From contig OZ024890.1 in NCBI GenBank assembly GCA_964017195.1, positions 65,329,867-65,393,866 on the forward strand: 64,000 nt of DNA, read 5' to 3'. The first letter of the stretch is position 1; each line of letters starts with the position of its first letter. A program made the position numbers and the translations under genes. The notes below the pieces were generated by a model. The model was given only the letters and a program-made list of their open reading frames with translations. It had not been told where the DNA came from and did no database searches. Of this stretch, positions 37,401 to 43,492 are shown piece after piece. This DNA is from Siderastrea radians. Its lineage: Eukaryota > Cnidaria > Anthozoa > Scleractinia > Rhizangiidae.

Positions 37401-40400
37401 GGTCTCTTAACGGCGTTAGATTGGACAGGGAATTAACTGCATTATATATTTTGTTAAAGGATTCTTCTAGACAAATCTCCGTCATCCGGGTCAGCACCAT
37501 ACCACGCATTAAAAACCAGGACCCTCGAGGCAAACTGCATCGTACTGAGTCAGCACCGACGTTCCCTGACAGAGATAAAGAGGTGAAGCCGTACAGATCT
37601 CAGCCGCGATGCGATCATTTGCTACCCACCGACCCTGCTGTACAGATGGCTGAGGGTATGTTCATTGAGTTCTCGCTGTGCGTTGCCCAACAGCTGTACA
37701 TTTCAGGCAATACCTGGGCTCACAAGGGACGTGCCAACCCACCCCCATCAAAGAAAACAAACAGCGAATTACCTACGGGCCAAAAATAACCTCCCAAAGT
37801 ACCCCGGGGGGACTAGCTCCCCCCCCCCCCCCCAAAGTACCAAAACCAAAAATCTCCTCAACACTTAAATCTCTAACTCTAAGTGTCCATAATCCACTTT
37901 CAAACGATCCAACATGTCAGCGTTTTCGGAATTCTAAGTTGACGATAGCCAAAAAATGCATCAACGAGTAAGCATTTTTCAAGGAAAGTGTCTAAATGTG
38001 GACAGTACTTTGGTACTGTAAAAACGAAATAACTACGGAAGTAGTATGTATGTATGTATAAAGTTCAAACTGTCTTTCGTTTAAAACTTGTTTTCAGAGG
38101 AGAGCTTTTTCCGCAAATTTGATAAGGAAAATGAAGGCAAACTGAGACCATTTCCGAGCTGGTACGGGAGTCAGGACATGGGAAGTTTGCCTCATCTGTA
38201 TTCACCCGCCAATCCAATCACGGACTCTGATATTGACCGACTGCTGGCCATAGAAAGCGAGGACTGCACATCGTGGAAGCGCGTCAAAAAGTCTAGGGAG
38301 CTGGAGATATACTCTCGGAAAGGAACTCAGAGGGGAAGCCCGCCAGTGACAAAGGTATTTAAGAGAGGCAGGGTGGCTTCTAAGGACAAAGGCGTCACCA
38401 AGATAGTTGATTATTATAAACATCTAACGTTGCCGTTCAGTCATTGTATATGGTCTTTGCAGCAAGTCAGTTAGACGGAGTATGAGCATTATATTAGTTA
38501 CATTATCATTTACAACTCACCACGAGTAAAAAAAAATATATAAGGTTAATCCTGGTAATTGGATCGGACTAAAATGACGCGGAAGGGCCTAAAATAGGTC
38601 ATTTCCAAGTTGACTTTAGCCTCTTTTTTAAAGCCAATTAAGTGTAAACATGATCAACGTTTCCTGAGAACATTAGTTTTCATTTGAATGTAAATAAAAC
38701 ATTTCACCCCATAGGTTCTGCGGCAGTCCTGGAAATAGGCTATTATTTGGCATTTTCGTAGACTGTAAAACAGGTTATTTGCCTCTTGAAAGTCACAAGA
38801 GGAGACGGAAACGTCAAAAGCGCGAACTCGTGAGGTGCGAAGCACTGACTAGAGCGTGGATTTTTGCGCGCCAGCCTCACGTGTTCGGATTTTTCCTTCG
38901 AAGTCCGCCCGCGTTCGTACGACTGATAACGCAAGAAAACGGACTGGTTTGCACTTGGGGGAATTTCATATCTTGTTTTACTGGGAACAATAAATTAGAT
39001 CGCAAGGCGGGAGTCGCTTATTGCAGTTTTTATGGTTTTGCAGGCGATCATGGTGTTGAAAGATCTCCCATACAGAGATGGTGAGTACAAAGTTATTGTG
39101 AGTACACTAAAAATCCAGTCAGCTGCGTACTGAGAACAATTTGGTGGAAAATGAAATTTATTTTAATAATTGTGACGTGGTCTAAAACTGTAGAGGTAGA
39201 AATGCTGATACCAAAATATGAAGGCTAGTGTCTCCACAGCTGTTTTCGAAATACGTTTGTACAGAGTTCTCCCTGGTTTTGCCTTCCTAAGCGTTGTTAT
39301 TTTTTCTTTCTTTTTTTTTTGAACCAGTTAGAAGTAAAGATACAGGCAATCGTGTCGCATGTTACATATATTAACCATTAACTTAACGGTCTTTTTGGTT
39401 TGCTTATTGACGATTTTATTTGCTTTTCTAGCTATCGATTTAGTCTCTGACTGGGATGAACGGTCCAAATGGGACAAGACATTTGATGGCGTCTCATTCC
39501 TTGATCAAATGGCCGACTTCAAAGTGCTCAAATGGTAAGTGCATTCCACTGCCCACCCCAAAGAGCAAATGTCCAGCGAGGAACAATTTTCAGTAAGCGA
39601 GGTTTTATTTCTGTCAACGTGTATTTGGAGGGTTTCCCTGTTTACTTAAGAGAAAATTCCTGGCTATTAACATAAGAAATCAAGAACACCAAAGAGTTGA
39701 TTTACAAAATACTTTTCACGCTAATAAAGGTAATTCCCGGAAGTCGTGGATAAATACACTCACGTGCATAAAATTAAACAACGCATCCGTACAAGAAGTA
39801 AAGTTTAATGGCTTCTCCATAACTAATCCACAACAGTTGTCGGAAGCTTTCAACGAGCTTTGGTAGAACGTGGCCAGTACAACGTGCCTCCCGGAGGGGT
39901 GGGGTGGGGGAGGTGTTCAAATGACTTGTATTATTGATTGTAGTATTGGTTCCAAGATTCCTGATGAGGTACAATTGCTGAAAAATACTTATTTTATTTA
40001 CCACTTAACAGTGCTCAGAAGAAGAAGAATCGCTGTTTGGTGTTAGCCAGCCTAGACCGTGAAGACGAAGAACCATATTACGCTTGGGCCTGGAAAGCAG
40101 CCAATCATCCCAGCGTCCCTGGGGAGGACACTAAAGTTACAGTCTTAAAGTTTGTAAACTCTTTCATTCTGTTTTTGTAGTTTTTTGAAGCTTACACTTT
40201 TGTTTCAATGTGTTTCAAATTCCTGGACGAAACGTAACAGTGAAAGTAGCATCAATTGATCGGAGACCTGTTAGACCTCAATCAAACGGATCCTACATTG
40301 ACCTACAATTCTATTGAATATCTTTAAACACCGTTGGATTGAATATGCTGAACGGGTTTGCCTCCCCCCCCCCTCCCCCCTCTGTTGCTTGGCGTTGAAT

Positions 40401-41335
40401 GGTGTCGATTGAATTTTTGTTTGTTCTCAAACAATGCTGAAATCGTTTGGCCATCTCACCCAACCTCATGAAGCAAAGTTGTATTCAACAGTGTTAGATG
40501 ATGTTAAAGGGGCAGAGTCAAGGAGATTCTGCTCATTTTTGTAACACTTTGAAAAGCCAACAGTTACATTTACATCAATAACGGTCCCTTTCTCATTCAG
40601 ACACCATACTTATTTAGGGAAACTGTTAATAAGGGTCTTTGGCCACGGATGGCCAGGATAGAAATGGCTTACAACTTGAAAACGTTTGGAAAACGTTTTC
40701 AAGTTCTGTGCTCGTATCTTGCAAAAATCAGTGAAAAACTTATTATGCGGAGTTGCTGTCCTTGCCAAAATTCACTTAATATCTCCCTCTTGGTGTCCCA
40801 GGAGCATTTTATGAGTTTGTGCGAAGCCATTTAATCATAATAATCATAATTTTAGCAAAGTTTTGACGAAACACGGGCAAAATACCCGAGACACGGTCCC
40901 TTTAATTCAATTTTATCGAGGCCTCGGTCTCACAGAATCCTCAACTTGCTCCAAATCGATCTATCATTGTCTCAGATTATGACTTTTGTCTTAAGGTCAT
41001 TTTTATGTTTGTGACAGGCATTAATTAAACACTCGCGATATTTGCCTAAAACCGTTTTTCTTTTCTTCAGAATGGAGACTGGAATCTGTGGCGCAGTTAT
41101 CCGTCCGTACCATGATGCAACACGATCCTCGAAAATCACAATCATCACACAGGTACGAGGCTCAGTACCCAGTCCCCTGAAAAGCACCTACCTCACAGGC
41201 AATCCCGGCAAATGGCTCATTTGGCTTAAAAAACATCACGACTCAAAAGTGAAGAACACAGTAGAGAAAGGCGAAGATGACAAAAACAAAGATGACTCTT
41301 CCTCGGTTTCTTCAAAGTCGGATAAGCAAGATTGA
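13472..41335 (+). CDS. Gene B: F5/8C – PLAT×4 – charged helix – START multidomain protein
   Basis: The 36 coding exons assembled by eye, all in phase, are 13472-13523, 15199-15347, 16473-16616, 17548-17698, 18706-18753, 19193-19339, three each for PLAT1-3 between 19795 and 23645, seven mini-exons from 23793 to 26727, three for PLAT4 (27094-27238, 28843-28948, 30810-30945), 32298-32345, 32917-34785, 36233-36351, 37460-37655, 38098-38354, 39044-39080, 39432-39534, 40012-40149 and 41071-41335. The sum is 5652 nt (1883 residues). Rough residue order is discoidin 45-165, PLAT 231-622 and 745-873, charged helix 890-1512 and START about 1655-1840. The ATG is chosen because a TAA lies in frame two codons upstream in the same exon. 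The N-terminus ([10 protein letters not shown]) has no hydrophobic signal, so a cytoplasmic or cortical protein is suggested, although discoidin domains are usually extracellular. PLAT and START together suggest lipid or membrane binding. I know no characterised protein with this order. The alternative is two or more adjacent genes split at a long intron, but the phase-perfect chain argues against that. Confidence 0.75.
14935..15130. repeat. Diverged relative of the TAGAGC MITE
   Basis: The stretch has GTGGTAAAACCAAAACCAC, then GCAACCGGTGCCAAGCG and TTATTGGTTGTC. This is the same order of words as in the elements at 802 and 7984 but much altered, and its ends are not preserved. It lies in intron 1 of gene B. 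Confidence 0.35.
15199..17698 (+). CDS. Gene B exons 2-4: F5/8 type C (discoidin) domain
   Basis: Exons 15199-15347, 16473-16616 and 17548-17698 encode a discoidin domain of about 120 residues. Diagnostic stretches are CYLQVDLGS across the first junction, [19 protein letters not shown], the FxGNTD-like [20 protein letters not shown] and the closing CLRVELYG. F5/8C domains are beta-barrels that bind phospholipid headgroups, glycans or collagen through apical loops. The two flanking cysteines (YAWC and CLRVELYG) match the usual terminal pair. The domain is preceded by a short Ser/Ala/Pro-rich stretch. No signal peptide precedes it, which is unusual for this fold in animals. Confidence 0.85.
15690..15832 (+). 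pseudogene. 3' tail of a non-LTR (CR1/L2-type) retrotransposon ORF
   Basis: In one frame the sequence reads [18 protein letters not shown] followed by SLQHFKSSL and a stop. This is the common C-terminus of LINE reverse-transcriptase proteins (consensus like APxLWNSLPxxIR and FKxxLKTHLF). Only the last 45 or so codons are recognisable. It lies in intron 2 of gene B. Confidence 0.55.
18706..19339 (+). CDS. Gene B exons 5-6: first mini-exon and acidic linker
   Basis: Exon 18706-18753 (48 nt, phase 1-1) encodes [13 protein letters not shown] plus a few residues and is the founder-type copy of the mini-exon family at 23793-26727 and 32298. Exon 19193-19339 (147 nt, phase 1-1) encodes [20 protein letters not shown] followed by an acidic and lysine-rich stretch. 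Its start closely matches the start of the long helical exon at 32917 ([20 protein letters not shown]). The pair mini-exon plus TTYET exon therefore occurs twice in the gene, which points to an internal segmental duplication around the PLAT block. Predicted disordered linker; no enzymatic role is suggested. Confidence 0.7.
19795..21394 (+). CDS. Gene B: PLAT domain 1 (three exons)
   Basis: Exons 19795-19939 (145 nt), 20385-20490 (106 nt) and 21253-21394 (142 nt) encode one PLAT/LH2 beta-sandwich of 131 residues. Motifs are [19 protein letters not shown] at the start, the central [20 protein letters not shown], and WFLDKVTIEDP, CQRWFS and [10 protein letters not shown] at the end. PLAT domains mediate membrane and protein contacts, often Ca2+-assisted, in lipoxygenases, polycystins and LOXHD1. 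The module begins and ends in phase 1. A SINE (20685-20982) sits in its second intron. Confidence 0.9.
20685..20982 (+). mobile_element. tRNA-derived SINE with 9-bp target duplication
   Basis: The head is tRNA-like: GGGGGCGCAGTGGTGTAGCG carries an A-box-like word, GTGGTTCGAAGCCC is a good B box, and the pieces are spaced as in a tRNA. The body runs on for about 210 bp through a G-rich stretch. CCTTGATTT occurs on both sides (20676-20684 and 20983-20991), which fixes the insertion borders. Local ORFs through it are chance. Confidence 0.75.
21544..22309 (+). CDS. Gene B: PLAT domain 2 (three exons)
   Basis: Exons 21544-21688, 21872-21977 and 22168-22309 repeat the 145/106/142-nt pattern of PLAT 1. 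The first exon differs most ([13 protein letters not shown] in place of [11 protein letters not shown]), while the middle exon is nearly identical to that of the other modules. The third exon has a doubled acceptor region, with TTATTCTCAGGT at 22132-22143 and again at 22158-22169; the second is used in this model because it keeps the length. The intron after the middle exon holds an A-rich AAAC-type simple repeat (about 22000-22060). Confidence 0.9.
22443..23645 (+). CDS. Gene B: PLAT domain 3 (three exons)
   Basis: Exons 22443-22587, 22762-22867 and 23507-23645 encode a third PLAT module. The last exon is one codon shorter than in modules 1 and 2. The [20 protein letters not shown] block is the same as in modules 1 and 4 at most positions. 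The intron between the second and third exon has been expanded by a long pentanucleotide array (22881-23440) that starts 13 bp after the donor. Confidence 0.9.
22881..23440. repeat. Pentanucleotide (CATAG)n satellite, about 560 bp
   Basis: About 112 units of CATAG occur with frequent CACAG, CATAA, CGTAG and CATAT variants. Higher-order clusters such as CATAACATAG recur irregularly. The array lies within an intron of gene B. Because five is prime to three, the reverse strand reads as long open frames of repeating Met-Leu-Cys-Tyr-Ala; these are artefacts and not genes. Confidence 0.95.
23793..26727 (+). CDS. Gene B: array of seven phase-1 mini-exons plus one decayed copy
   Basis: Exons are 23793-23849, 24089-24133, 24417-24467, 24960-25013, 25617-25670, 25881-25931 and 26674-26727. 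Each is 45-57 nt, a multiple of three, and starts and ends in phase 1. Each encodes an E-K-[IVD]-x-[DE]-[LI]-[PQ]-[PS]-E-E-like head and an acidic Gly-rich tail (GGGIVEG). Introns repeat too: CAATCTTTGTTTTACAG precedes many copies and GTACGTAT follows most. The unit is thus exon plus intron, 250-550 bp. The copy at 24960 is followed by GCGCGTAT, so it needs a GC donor or is skipped. A copy at about 25324-25367 has a one-base loss and no donor. The product is a flexible acidic spacer between PLAT 3 and PLAT 4. Confidence 0.7.
24521..24800 (+). mobile_element. tRNA-derived SINE, second family
   Basis: The head has ATGGCGCAGTGGTGAGAGCA (A-box region) and TCCGGGTTCGATTCCTGG (B box), spaced as in a tRNA. 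The body contains GGTTTTCTCCCTGTACTCCG and ends in an ATTTATTT-rich tail. It is inserted in an intron of the mini-exon array. Target duplication was not resolved, so the ends are approximate. Confidence 0.65.
26312..26460. repeat. Foldback element, about 150 bp
   Basis: The ends CTTCTTATTAA and TTAATAAGAAG and the inner parts AGATTGCCCTCAGTCTTTC and GAAAGACCTCGGGCAAT pair to form a long imperfect stem. The loop is near TCACTTCGCTC. It lies in the intron between two mini-exons and is noncoding. Confidence 0.7.
27094..30945 (+). CDS. Gene B: PLAT domain 4 (three exons)
   Basis: Exons 27094-27238 (145 nt), 28843-28948 (106 nt) and 30810-30945 (136 nt) encode the fourth PLAT module. The first two are very close to modules 1 and 3. 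The third has [12 protein letters not shown], one changed Cys-region residue, and is two codons shorter than in module 1. Its introns are much longer than those of the other modules because they took up a Crypton-like remnant, a perfect palindrome, a TIR element and an inverted-repeat cluster. Confidence 0.88.
27480..27900 (+). pseudogene. Degenerate Crypton-type (DUF3504 tyrosine recombinase) fragment
   Basis: One frame contains [20 protein letters not shown] followed by VKVRK, resembling the N-terminal region of DUF3504/Crypton-derived recombinases (IPxEELNxLLCxFF pattern). The preceding segment is in another frame, so there is a frameshift near 27680. Downstream, another frame gives [15 protein letters not shown] and a Ser/Asp-rich end (SDSDEDD, then TGA at 27898), which resembles the C-terminus of the same proteins. 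The catalytic middle is missing. It is therefore an internally deleted, broken element within the first PLAT 4 intron. The family call is from recall of the motif pattern only. Confidence 0.5.
28283..28420. repeat. Perfect 42-bp palindrome arms with an inner hairpin
   Basis: The left arm starts TTATTAGACGGTTTAGTG at 28283 and is repeated in inverse, ending CACTAAACCGTCTAATAA at 28420. I find no mismatch over 42 bp. The centre has a second hairpin, GACTCGCCC with GGGCTCGCC. Since the arms have not diverged, the structure is recent or maintained. It may be one end of the Crypton-related insertion, whose left side (27384-27440) also has a small GAGTACAAATA/TATTTGTACTC palindrome around the shared ATATCCCACG word. 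Confidence 0.85.
29033..29277. mobile_element. Short TIR element (MITE), about 245 bp
   Basis: The left end, GGGCCGGTTGTTCAAAAGCC followed by GGTTAGTGCTAACTCGGGG, is mirrored at the right end by TATCCTGGGTTAGC, TTAATCC and GTAACAACTGGGCCC. The inverted repeats are about 45 bp with several mismatches. No ORF is relevant. It lies in the second intron of PLAT 4. Confidence 0.6.
29688..30460. repeat. Inverted repeat with a second direct copy of one arm
   Basis: The left arm (29688-29766: GAGCGTTCCGCTTATTATTT, ATTTTCATTAATCGGGA, GGAATCAAAATT) is inverted at 29935-30030. The right arm is then repeated directly at 30358-30460 (CTTCAATTTAAAAATGG, CGTTCCCGATTAATG, GCGGAATGCGCTGAG). Between the two right arms lies a simple AAGT repeat (30150-30177). 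The middle segment contains another mirrored word, ATTCCATTTTT-like. This is likely a TIR element with partial duplication. Confidence 0.6.
30578..30612. repeat. AAAT simple repeat
   Basis: AATAAATAAATAAATAAATA-type repetition in the last intron of PLAT 4, followed by A/T-rich sequence. Confidence 0.9.
31079..31212. repeat. Short inverted repeat
   Basis: CAGGCTCCGCGGTGGGAAAA at the left and TTTTTCCCACCGCGAAGTTC, then ACAGGCTG, at the right form an imperfect stem of about 20-25 bp around a G/C-rich loop. It lies in the intron between PLAT 4 and the next mini-exon and may be a small element. Confidence 0.45.
32298..32345 (+). CDS. Gene B: last mini-exon (after PLAT 4)
   Basis: 48 nt, phase 1-1, with acceptor TTTTTTGCAG and donor GTACGTAT. 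It encodes [13 protein letters not shown] and a short acidic end, clearly of the family found at 18706 and 23793-26727. It precedes the TTYET-type long exon just as the mini-exon at 18706 precedes the TTYET linker exon. Confidence 0.7.
32917..34785 (+). CDS. Gene B: long charged single-helix / coiled-coil exon
   Basis: One 1869-nt exon (acceptor TTGTTTACAG, donor GTAGGG, phase 1 to 1) encodes about 623 residues. After the acidic start ([20 protein letters not shown]) almost all of it is Glu, Lys and Arg with regular [13 protein letters not shown] spacing, few hydrophobics and no Pro kinks. That suits a stable single alpha-helix (ER/K type) more than a classic leucine-heptad coiled coil. Two breaks are visible, near [15 protein letters not shown] (about one third in) and near [17 protein letters not shown] (a little past the middle). 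Database searches would call it trichohyalin-like on composition alone. In context it is a long rigid spacer between the PLAT block and the START domain. Long open frames on the reverse strand here are shadows of the codon pattern. Confidence 0.85.
35135..35690 (-). pseudogene. Degenerate 3' end of a GIY-YIG retroelement (Penelope-like)
   Basis: The reverse strand reads [39 protein letters not shown] and RKRFSYHLS. This matches the GIY-YIG endonuclease region of Penelope-like elements (YxIxCxxCxxxYIGETxRxLxxRFxEH), with the glycine of GE(T) lost. Further on there are frame breaks, and an ACTGAAGAAGGGCTAAGCCT segment like the usual 3' hairpin of such elements. It is not close in sequence to the intact pair at 58584-62425. 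It lies in the intron after the long helical exon. Confidence 0.55.
36233..37655 (+). CDS. Gene B: two linker exons between the helix and START
   Basis: Exon 36233-36351 (119 nt, phase 1 to 0) encodes [20 protein letters not shown] and an acidic end. Exon 37460-37655 (196 nt, phase 0 to 1) encodes [33 protein letters not shown] and [12 protein letters not shown]. For the second, an alternative acceptor after TTCTTCTAG at 37470 gives a stop or the wrong phase, so the weaker TTGTTAAAG site at 37459 was chosen because it keeps the frame. The sequence is Ser/Pro-rich with RTESAP-like basic-Ser motifs, so it is probably disordered and phosphorylated. That is inference. Confidence is lower for the exact 5' border of the second exon. 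Confidence 0.6.
37272..37345 (-). mobile_element. tRNA-Ser-like SINE head
   Basis: On the reverse strand GTGGCCGAGTAGTTAGTGCG is an A-box region of tRNA-Ser type. CGGACTTGAAATCCG is an anticodon stem-loop with TGA as the anticodon, and GATTCATGTC is a decayed B box. Lack of a proper variable arm and acceptor stem rules out a working tRNA gene. It lies about 110 bp upstream of a gene B exon. Confidence 0.5.
38098..41335 (+). CDS. Gene B: C-terminal START domain (five exons)
   Basis: Exons 38098-38354, 39044-39080, 39432-39534, 40012-40149 and 41071-41335 (TGA) encode the START module. Landmarks are [72 protein letters not shown], and [19 protein letters not shown] in the last exon. Phases are 2/0/1/2/2-type and match gene A exactly; exons 2 and 3 are equal in length. 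Exon 4 is five codons shorter than in gene A, losing the loop near LKMPLF. The tail after the domain is Lys/Asp/Ser-rich. Candidate polyadenylation signals (AATAAA) lie near 41650 and 41829. START domains carry a single sterol, phospholipid or ceramide; the ligand cannot be inferred from sequence alone. Confidence 0.88.
40508..40901. mobile_element. Possible TTAA-flanked TIR element (degenerate)
   Basis: TTAA at 40504-40507 and 40902-40905 borders AGGGGCAGAGTCAAGG on the left and CCGAGACACGGTCCCT on the right. These agree as inverted repeats at about 11 of 16 positions. It sits in the last intron of gene B. Weak support; it could be chance. Confidence 0.35.
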
Positions 41336-42127
41336 TGCCGGAAAGAAATTTTTTATTCAACTTTTGCGTGAATTGTGTGGAACCTGATGTCTCTCAGTAT
41401 GGACTTTTTGTTAGAGGGGAGAACACTTACCATTTTTTCGCAGTCATTCGTATTGGTGCATAGTTTTGAAATATTCGAGACAATTTTAGGTAAGATTTCT
41501 CAGTGAGAAAACAGATCACTGAGTATTAAAATCAGGCTCCTGATAAACGTTAATGTAGGCAATGCTATTCCAATTTTTCTCGTTTAACTTTGTCCTACCA
41601 ACGCAGATTTTGGCCTTTTTTTTTACAGAAATTACTATTCTTGAAGAAAATAATAAAAATAATAGCTGTTCACAGTATATAATAACTGTGGCTCTTAAGC
41701 AGAAACGAGACTGTGGTTCTTCTGTTCTATTTCAGTTTGGCAACAAAGTAATGTATCTTTGCACCTGCAACATTTTCAACCAAAACCAATTATGACACGT
41801 AAAAAGTGGCAATAAGACATAAGCTTAACAATAAAGAAGTTCAATGTAAGAAGCAAGGCAACTGAAAGAACATTTTAAGTTGTATTTTAAAATTTCAAAT
41901 AAGCTTTTAAAGCTTTGTGCTTGAGAAACTGCCCCTTTAGGCGAAGACGATTGTGCGATCGGTTACCATGGTTTCACGGACAAAGAGATCGTATGTTAAC
42001 GACTTCTTAGCTGCCTTGCGTTAATGTAATGTATTGGCTCGCAACTAAAATAAATATTTTAATTGGAATTATTTAGGTTTGAATATATAGCTTTGGTTAG
42101 GTTTAATTATACTTGCCTTGAATTTCT

Positions 42128-42795
42128 GAGGCAGAAAAGAAGAGAAAACTAGAAGTAGCAGCTTCTCTAAAACGGCCGCCAGCGCTGTCTGCTCCAGGGG
42201 GGGGACTCTAATATGAAAGGGACGGGGATGCTCGTCGGAAAATTGGAAAAATTGGAATTAAACCCTTAAAGGAGACCAATCTGGGCGTGGCTCGTGCTTT
42301 ATTTGACCCCTAAAGGAGACCATGCTAAAACAGATAGCTAAATAAGAGCCATAGTTAGTTTAATTGCATTCGATTTCTGTGTGGTGTAGACCACCAATAT
42401 GACGAAGTTTGGCTTTTTTAGTATAGATATTTCTTTACGCACAGCCCTAAGCGATACCTGTATAGGTAAAAGTATTGGCTTTCCGTGCAATTTAAACCCC
42501 TCAGCGAGACGACGAGCATCCCCGTCACATTCATATGGGAGTCCCCCTCCCGGGAGTTTGCTGGACGGGTACGACGCAAGTCTCCTACGGGGAGAGTTTT
42601 GTCAAGCAGAGATAACATAGTACCACGATCAGAATATGTCGCCAGCAATCCTGATTGACGGGATGTTAGAATCGACAGATCGCAAAGGAAACAAACAGAA
42701 AGGCAACGATCAGTTTCCGAAGAGATTAGCGCCATGGTAAAGTCATTTATCCCGAGCGACTGCTCTGTTGAAAGGTCTAGCTAGTTTAACATGCA
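42128..42795 (+). pseudogene. Broken copy of the last exon of the ankyrin-pseudokinase gene
   Basis: The segments 42140-42191 and 42557-42795 match, in order, the exon end at about 57985-58275. Shared words include AAAACTAGAAG, AGCAGCTTCTCTAA, GAGAGTTTTGTCAAG or its equivalent, GGAAACAAACAGAAAGG and the terminal TCTAGCTA. The copy has frameshifts and stops and is interrupted by a MITE at 42192-42556. The remainder of the kinase gene is absent here. Diverged direct repeats of about 105 bp flank it (41984-42090 and 42830-42935, sharing TAAATATTTTAATT and GAATTATTT). Confidence 0.75.
42192..42556. mobile_element. TIR element inserted in the pseudogene
   Basis: It begins CTCCAGGGGGGGGACTC and has CGGGGATGCTCGTCGG further in. 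It ends with the inverse, CGACGAGCATCCCCG and GAGTCCCCCTCCCGGGAG. Comparison with the intact exon, which reads GTCTGCTGGACAG, shows a clean insertion with TCTG on the left and TTTG on the right as a probable 4-bp duplication. It is about 365 bp with no transposase. Confidence 0.75.
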
Positions 42796-43452
42796 GTAGT
42801 ATAAACAGCAGATAAAACATAGAGATCGCATGTCCTGCTTTCATTACAACGTTGCCTTTATGTAAAGTAATATTGGCTTTGCAATTACGCTAAATATTTT
42901 AATTCGAATTATTTTATTAGTTTTGAATATACCTACCCACGATAGTGTGTGTTTTTAATCGTTTTTTCAACTAAAAAAAAATTCAATGACAATTTAACGG
43001 TGTCCCGAACGTCTTTTGTAGATGACATTTGAGTGTATTAAATTAGTAAAACGCGTAAATGATATTAAAATAAAGTATTTTGGAGATGCCTTTTTCTAGC
43101 GTTTACATAGCTTAAGGGCAACGTCAGGCCTCGACCAACCGGTTTTTAACCCCATTCAAAATTGGCGAATACAACTTTGTTGTACGATTTTGAACGAGCT
43201 GGTCAAACGAATTCAACATTGTTGTTCACAACCAAGAACACGAGAAAAGTGAAATTAGGATAATCCAACACCGTGGCCAAACGCAGTCATAATGCTGAGT
43301 TCAACAATGGTGAACGGTGTTGAATGGAAATGTTGAAACCGTATGTCAGTGAGACTAAACACAACACATGGTTTAGCGAAAGAAAGGTTGCGTCAACAAA
43401 CATGTGACAACATGTTACATCTTTACCAGGATCTGTAACCGGGCCCAGATTG

Positions 43453-43492
43453 CAAACAAACAAACAAACAAACAAACAAACAAACAAACAAA
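43453..43492. repeat. CAAA simple repeat
   Basis: About ten perfect CAAA units in the spacer. The reverse strand reads as a repeated Phe-Val-Cys-Leu frame, which is an artefact. Confidence 0.95.
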
